Below, piece after piece: positions 34,700-43,588 of a stretch of 64,000 nt of DNA (the first letter of the stretch is position 1; each line of letters opens with the position of its first letter). The notes under the pieces are model-generated. The model did no database searches. It had not been told where the DNA came from and saw nothing but the letters and a program-made list of their open reading frames with translations. The stretch comes from Nocardia farcinica (GTDB lineage Bacteria; Actinomycetota; Actinomycetes; Mycobacteriales; Mycobacteriaceae), in the NCBI RefSeq assembly GCF_001182745.1, contig NZ_LN868939.1, forward strand, positions 1,860,001 through 1,924,000, written 5' to 3'. Both the position numbers and the translations under genes were made by a program.

Positions 34700-36346
34700 A
34701 TGCTCGAGCAGGGATCGGTCTTCGCCGGGTACACCATCGAGCGGCTGCTCGGCCGCGGTGGCATGGGATCGGTGTACCTGGCGCGCCACCCGCGCCTGCC
34801 CCGGTGGACGGCGTTGAAGCTGTTGAACCGGGAGTTGTTCCACGACACCGAGATCCGGGCGAGGTTCGAGCGGGAGGCCGATCTGGTCGCCCAGCTCGAT
34901 CACCCGAACATCGTCACCGTGTTCGATCGCGGGGTCGAGGACGAGCAGCTGTGGATCTCCATGCGCTACATCGACGGCACCGACGCGGCCGCGCTGGACG
35001 TGGCGACGCTGCCGCCGTGGCGCGCGGTGCAGATCGTCGGGGAGACCGCCAAGGCGCTGGACTTCGCGCACGCCCGCGGGGTGCTGCACCGGGATGTGAA
35101 ACCCGCGAACATCCTGCTCGAACGGGCCGAACCCGGGGTGGGGGAGCGGGTGTATCTCACCGATTTCGGCATCGCCCGGTTGCGCGACGACACCGGCCAC
35201 CTCACCCGGACCGGCACCTTCACCGCCACCCTGGCCTTCGCTTCGCCCGAACAGCTCTCCGGCGCGCCGCTCGACCACCGCAGCGACCAGTACTCGCTGG
35301 CCTGCACCCTGTTCCGCCTGTTGACCGGCACCGTCCCGTTCGCCGCCGACAACCCGGTCGCCGTCATCGGCGGGCACCTGCACCGGCCGCCGCCCGCCGC
35401 CGCCGAACTCCGCCCCGGCCTGCCCGCCGCCATCGACGCGGTGCTGGCGCGCGCTCTCGCCAAGGACCCCCGGGACCGCTTCGCCACCTGCCTGGAGTTC
35501 GTCGACGCCGCCTGGCGCGCCCTGCTCCCGGGTCGGCCGCAGCCGGCCACCCCGCCCGCCGCGACGCCGCTCGCCCAGCCGAGCGCCGCGGTCTTCCGGG
35601 GCGGGCCGCACGGACCGGCGCCGTCGGACGTCCCACCGGTCGTCTATGTTCCGCCCGGGTCGGGGCGCTCCCGCGCGCCCGTCGCCGCGCTGCTGGGGAT
35701 CGCGGTCGTGGCGCTGGTGCTCGTGGCCGCCGTGGTCGTCGCCATCGACCGTGGTTCCGATTCCGGTGTGCCGCAGGCGCGCCAGACCACCGCGCCCGTG
35801 CTGCCGAGCACCGCGATGCCCGGTCCGACCCCGGGCAAGGACGACGAGGACGACGAGCCCCACGCCGCGGATCTGGCCGCGGTGACCAAGGCGTTCCCGG
35901 GCATGACGCCCGAGGTGGACAAGCGCGCCCTCATGCACGTCGGTCCCGGCCACAACGGCACCACGTGTTTCTCCCGCGGCGCCGGGGCCTCGAACGCGAT
36001 GGACTCCACCGCACCGGATTTCGGCGCCTTCCGCGCCTACTGGTACTGCTTCGGCGGCAGCGACGGCAACAAGGCCAACTACGAGCTGTTCGTCTACGAC
36101 GACGCCGAGGCCGCGGCGGCGGTCCTGGCGACGCTACCCGCGCACACCAGGTCCACCGCCCGGCACGGCGACAAGGCCGTCTACACCAACTATCTGCTCG
36201 ACGATTCCCCGTCGAGCCTGCGCCCGCGCATGGTCACCCAGTTCACCGGCGACGACAAGCGCGCGCGCTTTCTGCTCTACAGCGTCGGATTCATCGCCAC
36301 CAGGGAGGAATTCCTGGCCTGGTGGCATGCCGCACCGTTGAGCTGA
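34700..36346 (+). CDS. Ser/Thr protein kinase 3 of 3, membrane receptor type
   Basis: 548 residues. Kinase domain about 9-270 (LGRGGMGSVYLA, TALKLL, LHRDVKPANILL, LTDFGIARL, TGTFTATLAFASPEQL). A short Pro-rich linker precedes one membrane helix (VAALLGIAVVALVLVAAVVVAI, about 330-352). The extracellular domain parallels kinase 2: two Cys (NGTTCFSRG and YWYCFGGSD), LFVYDDAEAAAAVLATLPA, KAVYTNYLLDD, RMVTQFTGDDKRARFLLY and EEFLAWWHAAPLS. No ribosome-binding site of its own; probably translated by coupling to kinase 2, three bases upstream. Convergent with the peroxidase gene 4 bp away. Confidence 0.94.
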   Translation: MLEQGSVFAGYTIERLLGRGGMGSVYLARHPRLPRWTALKLLNRELFHDTEIRARFEREADLVAQLDHPNIVTVFDRGVEDEQLWISMRYIDGTDAAALDVATLPPWRAVQIVGETAKALDFAHARGVLHRDVKPANILLERAEPGVGERVYLTDFGIARLRDDTGHLTRTGTFTATLAFASPEQLSGAPLDHRSDQYSLACTLFRLLTGTVPFAADNPVAVIGGHLHRPPPAAAELRPGLPAAIDAVLARALAKDPRDRFATCLEFVDAAWRALLPGRPQPATPPAATPLAQPSAAVFRGGPHGPAPSDVPPVVYVPPGSGRSRAPVAALLGIAVVALVLVAAVVVAIDRGSDSGVPQARQTTAPVLPSTAMPGPTPGKDDEDDEPHAADLAAVTKAFPGMTPEVDKRALMHVGPGHNGTTCFSRGAGASNAMDSTAPDFGAFRAYWYCFGGSDGNKANYELFVYDDAEAAAAVLATLPAHTRSTARHGDKAVYTNYLLDDSPSSLRPRMVTQFTGDDKRARFLLYSVGFIATREEFLAWWHAAPLS

Positions 36347-36350
36347 CCGG

Positions 36351-36845
36351 CTACAACACCCCTTCGACGGCCGCGACGAGCGCCGGGTCCTGCGGTTCGG
36401 TGCGCGGCCGGAACCGGCCCGCCACCTTGCCGTCGCGGTCGATGAGGAACTTCTCGAAGTTCCACTGGATGTCGCCCGCGGTGCCCTCGGCGTCGGCGAC
36501 CTGGGTCAGCTCCGCGTACAGCGGGTGTCGGTTCTCGCCGTTGACCTCGGTCTTCTCCAGCAGCGGGAAGTCCACGCCGTAGGTGGTCGAGCAGAACTGC
36601 TCGATCTCCTCGGCCGTGCCCGGCTCCTGGCCCATGAACTGGTTGCACGGCACGCCGACCACGCTGAAACCGCGCTCGCCGTAGCTGCGGTGCAGCTCGA
36701 CCAGGCCGGAATACTGCGGTGTCAGACCGCATTTCGAGGCGACGTTGACCAGCAGCACCGCCTTGTCGCCGACCAGCTCGGCCAGGGTGGTGTCCGCGCC
36801 GGAGAGGGTACGCAGCGGGATGTCGCGAATGCTCATTTCGGCCAC
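36351..36845 (-). CDS. Thioredoxin-type glutathione peroxidase homologue
   Basis: 164 residues. NVASKCGLTPQYSGL carries the peroxidatic Cys39, PCNQFMGQEPG the Gln, and WNFEKFLIDRDGKV the Trp/Asn. QFCSTTYGVDFP supplies the second Cys used as resolving residue in thioredoxin-dependent (2-Cys) members, which fits an organism without glutathione. Reduces hydroperoxides. Start could be GTG 36845 (MAEMSIRD) or the ATG three codons in. Confidence 0.93.
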   Translation of the reverse strand: MAEMSIRDIPLRTLSGADTTLAELVGDKAVLLVNVASKCGLTPQYSGLVELHRSYGERGFSVVGVPCNQFMGQEPGTAEEIEQFCSTTYGVDFPLLEKTEVNGENRHPLYAELTQVADAEGTAGDIQWNFEKFLIDRDGKVAGRFRPRTEPQDPALVAAVEGVL

Positions 36846-36854
36846 GGTACCGGA

Positions 36855-38447
36855 TCAGCGCAGCCGGGTGCGGCGCATGAGCCGCAGGCTGGTCAGCGTG
36901 GAGGCGATCTGTTTCGGGTAGGGCAGCTGCGCCCGCGCGGTCATCACCTGGCTCTTCAGTACACCGACGTTGACGGTGTCGGTGTACTTCAGCAGGCCCT
37001 GGTCGCCGTGGCGGGCGCCGATGCCGGACTGTTTGACCCCGCCCGAGGGCGTGGCCTTGGCCGCGTAGCTGGTGACGAAGCCGTCGTTGACGTTGATGTT
37101 GCCCGCGGCCAGCCGCTCGGCGATGCGCAGCGCCCTGGCCCGGTCGCGGCTCCACACGCTGGCGTTGAGTCCGTAGTCGGTGTCGTTGGCCGCCGCGACG
37201 GCCTCCTGCTCGGTCGAGAACCGGTAGACGCTGACGACCGGCCCGAAGGTCTCGCTGCGCGCGATCGCCATGTCCGGCGTGACGCCGGTGAGCACGGTCG
37301 GTTCGTAGAAGGCCGGGCCGAGGTCGGGGCGGGCCCGTCCGCCGGTGTGCACGGTGGCGCCCTGGGCGCGGGCCTCGTCCACGTGCGCGGCGACCCTGGC
37401 CAGGTGCTCCGGGGAGACCAGCGAACCGAATTCCGGTGTGTAGTCGTAGCGCGCGCCCGCCTTGGCGCCCAACTCCGCGGCGGCCTCGGTGAAGCGGCGC
37501 AGGAATTCGTCGTGCAGCCGCTCGTGCACGTAGATCCGTTCGATGTGCATGCAGGCCTGGCCGGAGTTGGCGAACACCGCGAACAGCGCGCTGGGCAGCA
37601 CCGCGTCCAGATCGGCGTCGTCGAGTACCAGCATCGGGTTCTTGCCGCCGAGTTCCAGGCTGCACCCGATGAGGTTGCGGCCTGCGCGCTCGCCGACCAC
37701 CCTGCCGGTGGCGGTGGACCCGGTGAACATGACGAAATCGCTGTGGTCGATCAGGTCGCCGCCGATGTCGGGACCCTCGCCGCACACCACCTGGAACAAC
37801 CCCTCCGGCAGCCCGGCTCGGTGCAGCAGCTCGACGCCGAACAGCGCGCACAGTGCGGTCTTGTTGTCGGGTTTGAGCACGATCCCGTTGCCCGCCACCA
37901 GCGCGGCGACGGCGTCGGAGAGCGCGAGGGCGAACGGGAAGTTCCACGGCGAGATCACCCCGACCACGCCCTTGGGCCGGTGCTCTTCGATCGAGGTGCT
38001 CAGCAGCGGCATCGGCCCGCCGTGCCTGCGCGGTTTCAGCACCCGGCGCGCGGTCCTGAGGTAGTGGCTGATCACCATCGGCACGTCGCAGGATTCCTCG
38101 AACGCCATGCGGCGGGTCTTGCCGCAACCGATCTGGATGAGGTCGGCGATGGTCTCGCGTTCGGTGAGGATGAGTTCGTGTGCGCGGGCGAACACCGCGA
38201 GGCGCCGGCGCAGCGGGGTGGCGGCCCAGTCCCGTTGCGCGGCGCGGGCGGTGGCGAAGGCGGCGGCGACGTCGGCGGGCCGCGACTGCGGCAGCTCGCC
38301 GACCCGCGCGCCGGTGTAGACCTCGATCAGCGGGAACGGTGCACGGGCGTCGGCGCCGTCGCCCGCGCACACACGCGCGGTGAGGCGGGTGAGCAGTGCG
38401 GGGGTGATCCGCGGCGGCAGCGTGGCGGTGGACTCGGTGGTGGTCAT
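36855..38447 (-). CDS. gabD2: Succinate-semialdehyde dehydrogenase (NAD(P)+), GabD2 type
   Basis: 530 residues, aldehyde dehydrogenase superfamily. WNFPFALALSDAVAALVAGN, the FTGSTATGRVVGE cofactor loop, LELGGKNPMLVL (general-base Glu) and NSGQACMHIERIYV (catalytic Cys), then ETFGPVVSVYRF. The length and the basic C-terminal tail (TSLRLMRRTRLR) resemble the mycobacterial GabD2 group; the exact aldehyde is an inference. ATG chosen for GGAGAGAG upstream. Divergent from the catabolic operon at 38674, so the shared 226-bp gap may hold common control. Confidence 0.85.
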   Translation of the reverse strand: MTTTESTATLPPRITPALLTRLTARVCAGDGADARAPFPLIEVYTGARVGELPQSRPADVAAAFATARAAQRDWAATPLRRRLAVFARAHELILTERETIADLIQIGCGKTRRMAFEESCDVPMVISHYLRTARRVLKPRRHGGPMPLLSTSIEEHRPKGVVGVISPWNFPFALALSDAVAALVAGNGIVLKPDNKTALCALFGVELLHRAGLPEGLFQVVCGEGPDIGGDLIDHSDFVMFTGSTATGRVVGERAGRNLIGCSLELGGKNPMLVLDDADLDAVLPSALFAVFANSGQACMHIERIYVHERLHDEFLRRFTEAAAELGAKAGARYDYTPEFGSLVSPEHLARVAAHVDEARAQGATVHTGGRARPDLGPAFYEPTVLTGVTPDMAIARSETFGPVVSVYRFSTEQEAVAAANDTDYGLNASVWSRDRARALRIAERLAAGNINVNDGFVTSYAAKATPSGGVKQSGIGARHGDQGLLKYTDTVNVGVLKSQVMTARAQLPYPKQIASTLTSLRLMRRTRLR

Positions 38448-38610
38448 CGGCTCTCTCCGGAGGTGGGGTGCTCGCAAGCTGGTCACCGGCCGTTCGGTCG
38501 TCGTCGTGCGCGCCCGTCCGGTGACCGGGACGGCGGCGTATGGCAACCGATTTCACCGCGATCATCGCACAGCTGTCCTGCGCGGAAGGCGGCAATAGTG
38601 AAACATGTTC

Positions 38611-38640
38611 TTGCGACGGCGTAACCACCTGGACTATATT
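38611..38640 (+). promoter_or_regulatory. Promoter of the ALDH-SDR-flavoprotein operon
   Basis: -35 TTGCGA (38611-38616), 18-bp spacer, -10 TATATT (38635-38640). This is the best sigma70-like promoter in the window. The start site would fall near 38647, immediately before the palindrome at 38650. Confidence 0.6.
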
Positions 38641-38649
38641 CCGTACACC

Positions 38650-38660
38650 TGTCCAGACAG
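38650..38660 (+). promoter_or_regulatory. Probable TetR operator (TGTCCAGACAG)
   Basis: TGTC-CA-GACA palindrome just downstream of the -10, where a bound repressor would block initiation. The same 11 bp, reverse-complemented, lies at 43577-43587 before the tetR gene. A CTGGAC half-site at 38629-38634 pairs with GTCCAG at 38651-38656. Confidence 0.6.
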
Positions 38661-38673
38661 CAACGGAGCGACC

Positions 38674-40143
38674 ATGAGCGGACTTCTGCCCACCGACGGC
38701 ACGCGCCTGTTCATCGACGGCAAACTCCTGCCCGGCGGTGCGGGCGAGTTCGCGACGGTGAACCCCGCGACCGAGGAGGCGATCGGTACCGCGGCCAACG
38801 GCTCGGGCGCGGACATGGACGCCGCCATCGAGGCGGCCAGGACCGCGTTCGACCGGACCAGCTGGTCGCGCGATCACGCGTTCCGGGTGCGCTGCCTCGA
38901 GCAGTTGCGCACCGCACTGCAGCAGCGGGTCGAACAGGTGCGTGCGGTCACCGTGGCGGAGGCGGGGGCGCCGGTGATGCTCACCAGCGGACCCCAGTTG
39001 GAGGGGCCGGTCGCCGACCTGGCCTTTCCCACCGGCCTGGCCGCCTCCTACGCGTGGGAGACCGACCTCGGCACCGCCAGCCCGATGGGCATCCCGACCC
39101 ACCGTCGGGTGCGGCGCGAGGCGGTCGGCGTGGTCGGGGCGATCACGCCGTGGAACTTCCCGCACCAGATCACCTTCGCCAAGCTGGGCCCGGCGCTGGC
39201 CGCGGGCAACACCGTGGTGCTCAAACCCGCGCCCGATACCCCCTGGTGCGCGGGCGTGCTCGGCCCGATCATCGCCGAGGAGACCGACATCCCGCCCGGC
39301 GTGGTCAACATCGTCACCTCCGCCGATCATCAGCTGGGCAGCCAGCTGTGCGCGGACCCGCGGGTCGACATGGTCAGCTTCACCGGTTCCACCGCCACCG
39401 GTCGCACGGTCATGGCCACGGCGGCCGCCACCGTCAAGAAGACCTTCCTCGAGCTGGGCGGCAAGTCGGCGTTCATCGTGCTCGACGACGCCGACCTGGC
39501 GGCGGCGGTCTCGATGGCGGCGTTCTCGGTGTGCGTGCACGCGGGCCAGGGCTGTGCGCTGAGCACCAGACTGCTGGTGCCGCGCGCCCGCTACGACGAG
39601 GCGGTGCAGCTGGCCGCCGCCACGATGGGCGGCATCCGGCCCGGTGACCCCGCGGACCCTCGCACCGTGTGCGGCCCGCTGATCTCCGCGCGCCAACGCG
39701 ACCGGGTGCTGCACTACATCGACATCGCCCGCGCCGAGGGCGGCCGGATCGTGGTCGGCGGCGGCAGGCCCGCCGAGCGCGAGCGCGGCTACTACGTCGA
39801 ACCCACCCTGATCGCCGGACTGGACAACACCGCCACCGTGGCGCGCGAGGAGATCTTCGGGCCGGTGCTGGTGGTGATCGGCTACGAGGGCGACGACGAG
39901 GCCGTCGCCATCGCCAACGACTCGCCCTACGGCCTGTCCGGTTCCATCTACGGCACCGATCCCGCGCGGATCACCGCCGTGGCCGAGCGGGTCCGCACCG
40001 GCACGCTCGGCGTCAACGGCGGCATCTGGTACAGCGCCGACGTGCCGTTCGGCGGCTACAAGCAGTCCGGCATCGGCCGCGAGATGGGCACCGTGGGCTT
40101 CGAGGAATACCTGGAGACCAAGCTGATCGCCACCGCGGTCTGA
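38674..40143 (+). CDS. Aldehyde dehydrogenase, first gene of TetR-controlled operon
   Basis: 489 residues, NAD(P)-dependent aldehyde dehydrogenase. TPWNFPHQITFAKLGPALAAGN, FTGSTATGRTVM, LELGGKSAFIVLDDADL (Glu) and HAGQGCALSTRLLVP (catalytic Cys), then EEIFGPVLVVIGY and PFGGYKQSGIGREMG. It oxidises an aldehyde produced in the pathway. CGGAG upstream supports the ATG. Followed by SDR, beta-hydroxyacid dehydrogenase, mini-CMD and flavoprotein genes on the same strand. Confidence 0.92.
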   Translation: MSGLLPTDGTRLFIDGKLLPGGAGEFATVNPATEEAIGTAANGSGADMDAAIEAARTAFDRTSWSRDHAFRVRCLEQLRTALQQRVEQVRAVTVAEAGAPVMLTSGPQLEGPVADLAFPTGLAASYAWETDLGTASPMGIPTHRRVRREAVGVVGAITPWNFPHQITFAKLGPALAAGNTVVLKPAPDTPWCAGVLGPIIAEETDIPPGVVNIVTSADHQLGSQLCADPRVDMVSFTGSTATGRTVMATAAATVKKTFLELGGKSAFIVLDDADLAAAVSMAAFSVCVHAGQGCALSTRLLVPRARYDEAVQLAAATMGGIRPGDPADPRTVCGPLISARQRDRVLHYIDIARAEGGRIVVGGGRPAERERGYYVEPTLIAGLDNTATVAREEIFGPVLVVIGYEGDDEAVAIANDSPYGLSGSIYGTDPARITAVAERVRTGTLGVNGGIWYSADVPFGGYKQSGIGREMGTVGFEEYLETKLIATAV

Positions 40144-40178
40144 ACCCTTCCCACCCAACGACTTCCGAGGAGCCCACC

Positions 40179-40928
40179 ATGGGGCGTTTCACCGACCGAA
40201 CCGCCGTCGTCACCGGCGCCGCCCAGGGGATCGGCGCGGCCTATGCCGCCGCGCTCGCCGCCGAGGGCGCCGACGTGGTCGTGGCCGACCGCAACATCGA
40301 CGCGGGCAAGACCGTCGCCGCCGAGATCACCGCCTCCGGCGGCAGCGCGGTGTTCTGCGAGGTCGACGTCGCCGATCCCGATTCCGCCACCGCGCTGGCC
40401 GAGACCACGATGCAGCGCTTCGGCCGTATCGACCACCTGGTCAACAACGCCGCCATCTACGGCGACATGAAGCTGGACCTGCTCATCACCGTGCCCTGGG
40501 ACTACTACAAGAAGTTCATGTCGGTGAACATGGACGGCGCACTCAACGTGACCCGGGCGGTGTACCCGCACATGCAGCGGTCGGGCGGCTCGATCGTGAA
40601 TCAGTCCTCCACCGCGGCCTGGGTCTACTCCGGGTTCTACGGTGTGGCCAAGGCGGGCCTCAACAGCCTCACCCAGCAACTCGCGGTCGAACTCGGCGGC
40701 AGCAACATCCGCGTCAACGCCATCGCGCCCGGGCCCATCGACACCGACGCCACCAAGACCGTCACCCCGGGCAGCATCGTGGCCGACATGGTGAAGCGGC
40801 TGCCGCTCAAGCGGATGGGCACGCCGCAGGACCTCGTCGGGGCCTGCCTCTACCTGCTCTCCGACGAGGCGTCGTGGGTGACCGGGCAGATCTTCAACAT
40901 CGACGGCGGACAGATCATCCGGTCATGA
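40179..40928 (+). CDS. Short-chain dehydrogenase/reductase
   Basis: 249 residues, classical SDR. TGAAQGIGAAYA cofactor motif, VVVADRN (Asp after beta-2, favouring NAD), VNNAAIYG, NQSSTAAW (Ser), YGVAKAG (Tyr and Lys) and IAPGPIDTD. Probably oxidises a secondary alcohol in the operon's pathway. GAGGAG lies 6 nt before the ATG. Overlaps the next gene by 4 nt (ATGA). Confidence 0.93.
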   Translation: MGRFTDRTAVVTGAAQGIGAAYAAALAAEGADVVVADRNIDAGKTVAAEITASGGSAVFCEVDVADPDSATALAETTMQRFGRIDHLVNNAAIYGDMKLDLLITVPWDYYKKFMSVNMDGALNVTRAVYPHMQRSGGSIVNQSSTAAWVYSGFYGVAKAGLNSLTQQLAVELGGSNIRVNAIAPGPIDTDATKTVTPGSIVADMVKRLPLKRMGTPQDLVGACLYLLSDEASWVTGQIFNIDGGQIIRS

Positions 40929-41803
40929 GCGACATCCGGGTCGGATTCATCGGATTGGGCAACATGGGCGCCCCCATGGCGCAGCGGCTGCTGGCCTGGC
41001 CGGGCGGGCTCACCGTCTGCGACACGCGCGCCGAGGCGGTGGCGCCGTTCACCGACGCCGGCGCCGAGGCGGTGGATTCGGCGGCCGCGGTGGCCGAGCG
41101 TGCCGAGATCGTCTCGGTCGCGGTGCTCGACGACGCCCAGGTACGCGCGGTCGTCACCGGTCCGGACGGGGTGCTGAGCACGGCGCGGCCCGGCACGGTG
41201 ATCGCCGTGCATGCCACGATCGCCGACAGCACCGCCGAGGACCTGGCGGCCGTGTGCGCCGAGCGCGCGGTGGCCTTGGTCGACGCGCCGGTCAGCGGCG
41301 GGGCGCCGGGGGCGAACAGCGGCAGGCTCGCGGTGATGGTCGGTGGCACCGAGACGGCGTTCGAGCGGGTCCGCGAGCCGTTCGGCTGCTTCGCCGACCT
41401 GGTCGTGCACGCCGGACCGGTGGGTGCGGGCACGCGGATGAAGCTGGCGCGCAACCTGCTGCACTTCGTCGCCTTCACCGCCGCCACCGAGGCGCAGCGG
41501 CTGGCCGAAGCGGCCGGACTCGACATCACCGCGCTCGGCAAGGTGGTACGGCACTCCGACGCGGTGACCGGCGGGCCGGGCGCGATCATGTTGCGCGAGC
41601 GCACCGGGCCGATCGCGGACGGCGATTTCTGGTCGCCGATTCTGGCCCACGTGCGGGACCTGGGGGAGAAAGATCTGGGATTGGCGCTGGGACTCGGCGA
41701 GCGGCTGGGATTGGACCTGCCGCTGGCCCGGCTCGCCCTGCGCGACCTGGGCGCGGGACTCGGCGTCGGCCCCGGCGCCGTCATGGAAAGGCGGACACCG
41801 TGA
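40925..41803 (+). CDS. NAD(P)-dependent beta-hydroxyacid dehydrogenase
   Basis: 292 residues of the 3-hydroxyisobutyrate dehydrogenase family: FIGLGNMGAPMAQRL nucleotide-binding start, DAPVSGGAPGANSGRLAVMVGG substrate loop, and Lys in GAGTRMKLARNLL. It oxidises a beta-hydroxy acid with NAD or NADP. Coupled on both sides by 4-nt overlaps (ATGA with the SDR, GTGA with the next gene), so its product should be made in step with both. Confidence 0.92.
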   Translation: MSDIRVGFIGLGNMGAPMAQRLLAWPGGLTVCDTRAEAVAPFTDAGAEAVDSAAAVAERAEIVSVAVLDDAQVRAVVTGPDGVLSTARPGTVIAVHATIADSTAEDLAAVCAERAVALVDAPVSGGAPGANSGRLAVMVGGTETAFERVREPFGCFADLVVHAGPVGAGTRMKLARNLLHFVAFTAATEAQRLAEAAGLDITALGKVVRHSDAVTGGPGAIMLRERTGPIADGDFWSPILAHVRDLGEKDLGLALGLGERLGLDLPLARLALRDLGAGLGVGPGAVMERRTP

Positions 41804-42066
41804 GCGACAACGACGTCGACGAACTGAGCGCGCGCGATCGCCGGCTGCTGCTGCTCGGCGCCTTCACCCAGCTCGACCGCATCGACGACGCCGCCGAGCA
41901 GATGCGCGCCGCGCTCGAGGCGGGCGAACTCACCGAAGCGCAGCTGCACGAGATCGCGATCTTCCTGTGCCACTACACCGGCTGGCCGCGCGGCACCAAG
42001 CTCGACATGCGCATCGGCGGCGTGGTCGCGCGCTGGCGCAAGGCCGCGACCGCGGCGCAGAGCTGA
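41800..42066 (+). CDS. Mini carboxymuconolactone decarboxylase-like protein
   Basis: 88 residues with LTEAQLHEIAIFLCHYTGWPRGTKLD, matching the core Glu...CHY-GWP helix pair of the CMD/AhpD family, which is usually over 100 residues. Could be a decarboxylase/lactonase-like or redox helper in the pathway; no second catalytic Cys is present. GTG start overlaps the previous stop. Confidence 0.8.
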   Translation: MSDNDVDELSARDRRLLLLGAFTQLDRIDDAAEQMRAALEAGELTEAQLHEIAIFLCHYTGWPRGTKLDMRIGGVVARWRKAATAAQS

Positions 42067-42096
42067 CCGATTCACGACGACCCCGAGGAAGCAACC

Positions 42097-43563
42097 ATGC
42101 CCGATGCCAAGTCCATTCGTCCGCTGCGTGCCGCCGAGGTCACCGAGTGGGGCGCCACCGCCGACGTCGTGATCGCCGGATACGGCATCGCGGGAGTGTG
42201 CGCCGCCATCGAGGCCGCGCGCGCCGGGGCGAGCGTGCTGATCCTCGAGCGGACCGGCGGCTGGGGTGGTGCGGCCGCGATGGCGGGCGGCTTCGTCTAT
42301 CTCGGCGGCGGCACCCCGTTGCAGCAGGAGCTCGGCTTCGAGGACACCCCGGAGAACATGGAGAAGTTCCTGGTGGCCGCCCTCGGTCCCGGGGTGGACA
42401 AGGCCAAGATCGCCGACTACTGCCGCGGTTCGGTGGAACACTACAACTGGCTGGTGTCGTGCGGGGTGCCGTTCAAGGCCGAGTTCTGGGGCGAGCCGGG
42501 CTGGGAGCCGCCGCACGACGAGGGGCTGATGTATTCCGGCGGTGAGAACGCCGCGCCGTTCAACACCCTCGTGCCGCCCGCGCCGCGTGGGCATGTGCCG
42601 CAGTACTCCGACAAGCGGATCGGCCAGCGCGGCGGCGGATACATGCTGATGAAGCCCTTGGCCGACACCGCGGAATCGCTCGGCGTGCAGGTGCGCTACG
42701 ACACCAGGATCCGCCGGCTGATCGTCGACGACGGCCGGGTCGTCGGCATCGCCGCCACGCAGTTCGGCTCCGAGATCTTCGTGCGCGCCGAGCGCGGGGT
42801 CGTGCTGGCGACCGGCAGCTTCGCCTACGCCGACGCGATGGTCGAGGGGTTCGCGCCGCGGCTGATCGGGCGCCCGGCCGCCGCCATCGAGGAACACGAC
42901 GGTATCGGCATCCGCATCGCCCAGGCGCTCGGCGCCGACCTCGCCCACATGGACGCCACCGAGGTCGCCTTCTTCGCCGACCCGCAGCTGCTGGCCCGCG
43001 GCATCCTCGTCAACGGCCGCGGCCAGCGCTACATCCCCGAGGACACCTACCCGGGCCGGATCGGCCAGGCCACCCTGATCCAACAGGACAACCAGGCCTT
43101 CCTGGTGATCGACGAGCAGTCCTACGAGGAAGCGCTGGGCACCGTCACCGCGACGCCGTTCTTCCGGCAGCCGCCGACCTGGGCCGCCGAATCGGTCGAG
43201 GAGCTGGAGGCGGAGATGGGCCTGCCCGCGGGCGCGCTGCAAGCCACCGTCGACACCTACAACCGGCACGCCGCCGACGGCGCCGACCCGTTGCTCGGCA
43301 AGAAGCCGCAGTGGGTGCGTCCGTTGCGCGGTCCGCTCGCCGGCTTCGACATGCGCAACTTCACCGCGGGCTTCACCCTCGGCGGCCTGCGCACCGACCT
43401 GGACTCGCGGGTCCTGCACGTGTCCGGCGAGCCGATCCCCGGTCTGTTCGCCGCGGGTCGCTGCACCTCCGGTCTGGCCGCGGGTGGCTACGTCAGCGGT
43501 GCTTCCCTGGGCGACGGCAGCTTCTACGGCCGCCGAGCGGGTGTCGCCGCCGCCAAGAATTGA
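42097..43563 (+). CDS. FAD-dependent oxidoreductase (fumarate reductase / ketosteroid dehydrogenase-like)
   Basis: 488 residues. FAD-binding VVIAGYGIAGVCAAIEAARAG (about 24-45) and ERTGGWGGAAAMAGGFVYLGGG. The middle domain includes HYNWLVSCGVPFKAEFWGE, then GVVLATGSFAYAD, and the C-terminus has PGLFAAGRCTSGLAAGGYVSGASLGDGSFYGRRAG. The fold is that of flavoproteins that desaturate or reduce ring or enoate substrates (KstD, fumarate reductase, urocanate reductase relatives). GAGGAAG upstream. Last structural gene before tetR. Confidence 0.9.
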   Translation: MPDAKSIRPLRAAEVTEWGATADVVIAGYGIAGVCAAIEAARAGASVLILERTGGWGGAAAMAGGFVYLGGGTPLQQELGFEDTPENMEKFLVAALGPGVDKAKIADYCRGSVEHYNWLVSCGVPFKAEFWGEPGWEPPHDEGLMYSGGENAAPFNTLVPPAPRGHVPQYSDKRIGQRGGGYMLMKPLADTAESLGVQVRYDTRIRRLIVDDGRVVGIAATQFGSEIFVRAERGVVLATGSFAYADAMVEGFAPRLIGRPAAAIEEHDGIGIRIAQALGADLAHMDATEVAFFADPQLLARGILVNGRGQRYIPEDTYPGRIGQATLIQQDNQAFLVIDEQSYEEALGTVTATPFFRQPPTWAAESVEELEAEMGLPAGALQATVDTYNRHAADGADPLLGKKPQWVRPLRGPLAGFDMRNFTAGFTLGGLRTDLDSRVLHVSGEPIPGLFAAGRCTSGLAAGGYVSGASLGDGSFYGRRAGVAAAKN

Positions 43564-43574
43564 TCACCGCCTGA

Positions 43575-43580
43575 TACTGT
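43575..43580 (+). promoter_or_regulatory. -10 TACTGT of tetR, overlapping its operator
   Basis: TACTGT ends 8 nt before the ATG at 43589. A GAAGGAG at 43594-43600 is downstream of the ATG and serves no in-frame start, so the message is probably leaderless. Confidence 0.4.
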
Positions 43581-43587
43581 CTGGACA
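43577..43587 (-). promoter_or_regulatory. Probable TetR operator at its own gene
   Basis: CTGTCTGGACA, the reverse complement of the 11-bp site at 38650-38660. It overlaps the tetR -10 and ends 1 nt before the ATG, which would give tight autorepression. Confidence 0.6.
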
Positions 43588-43588
43588 C

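Noticed and set aside
30191..35953. 1920-codon minus-strand open frame across the kinases
   Set aside because: Only its last part (endonuclease IV) is real; the rest mirrors the kinase genes.
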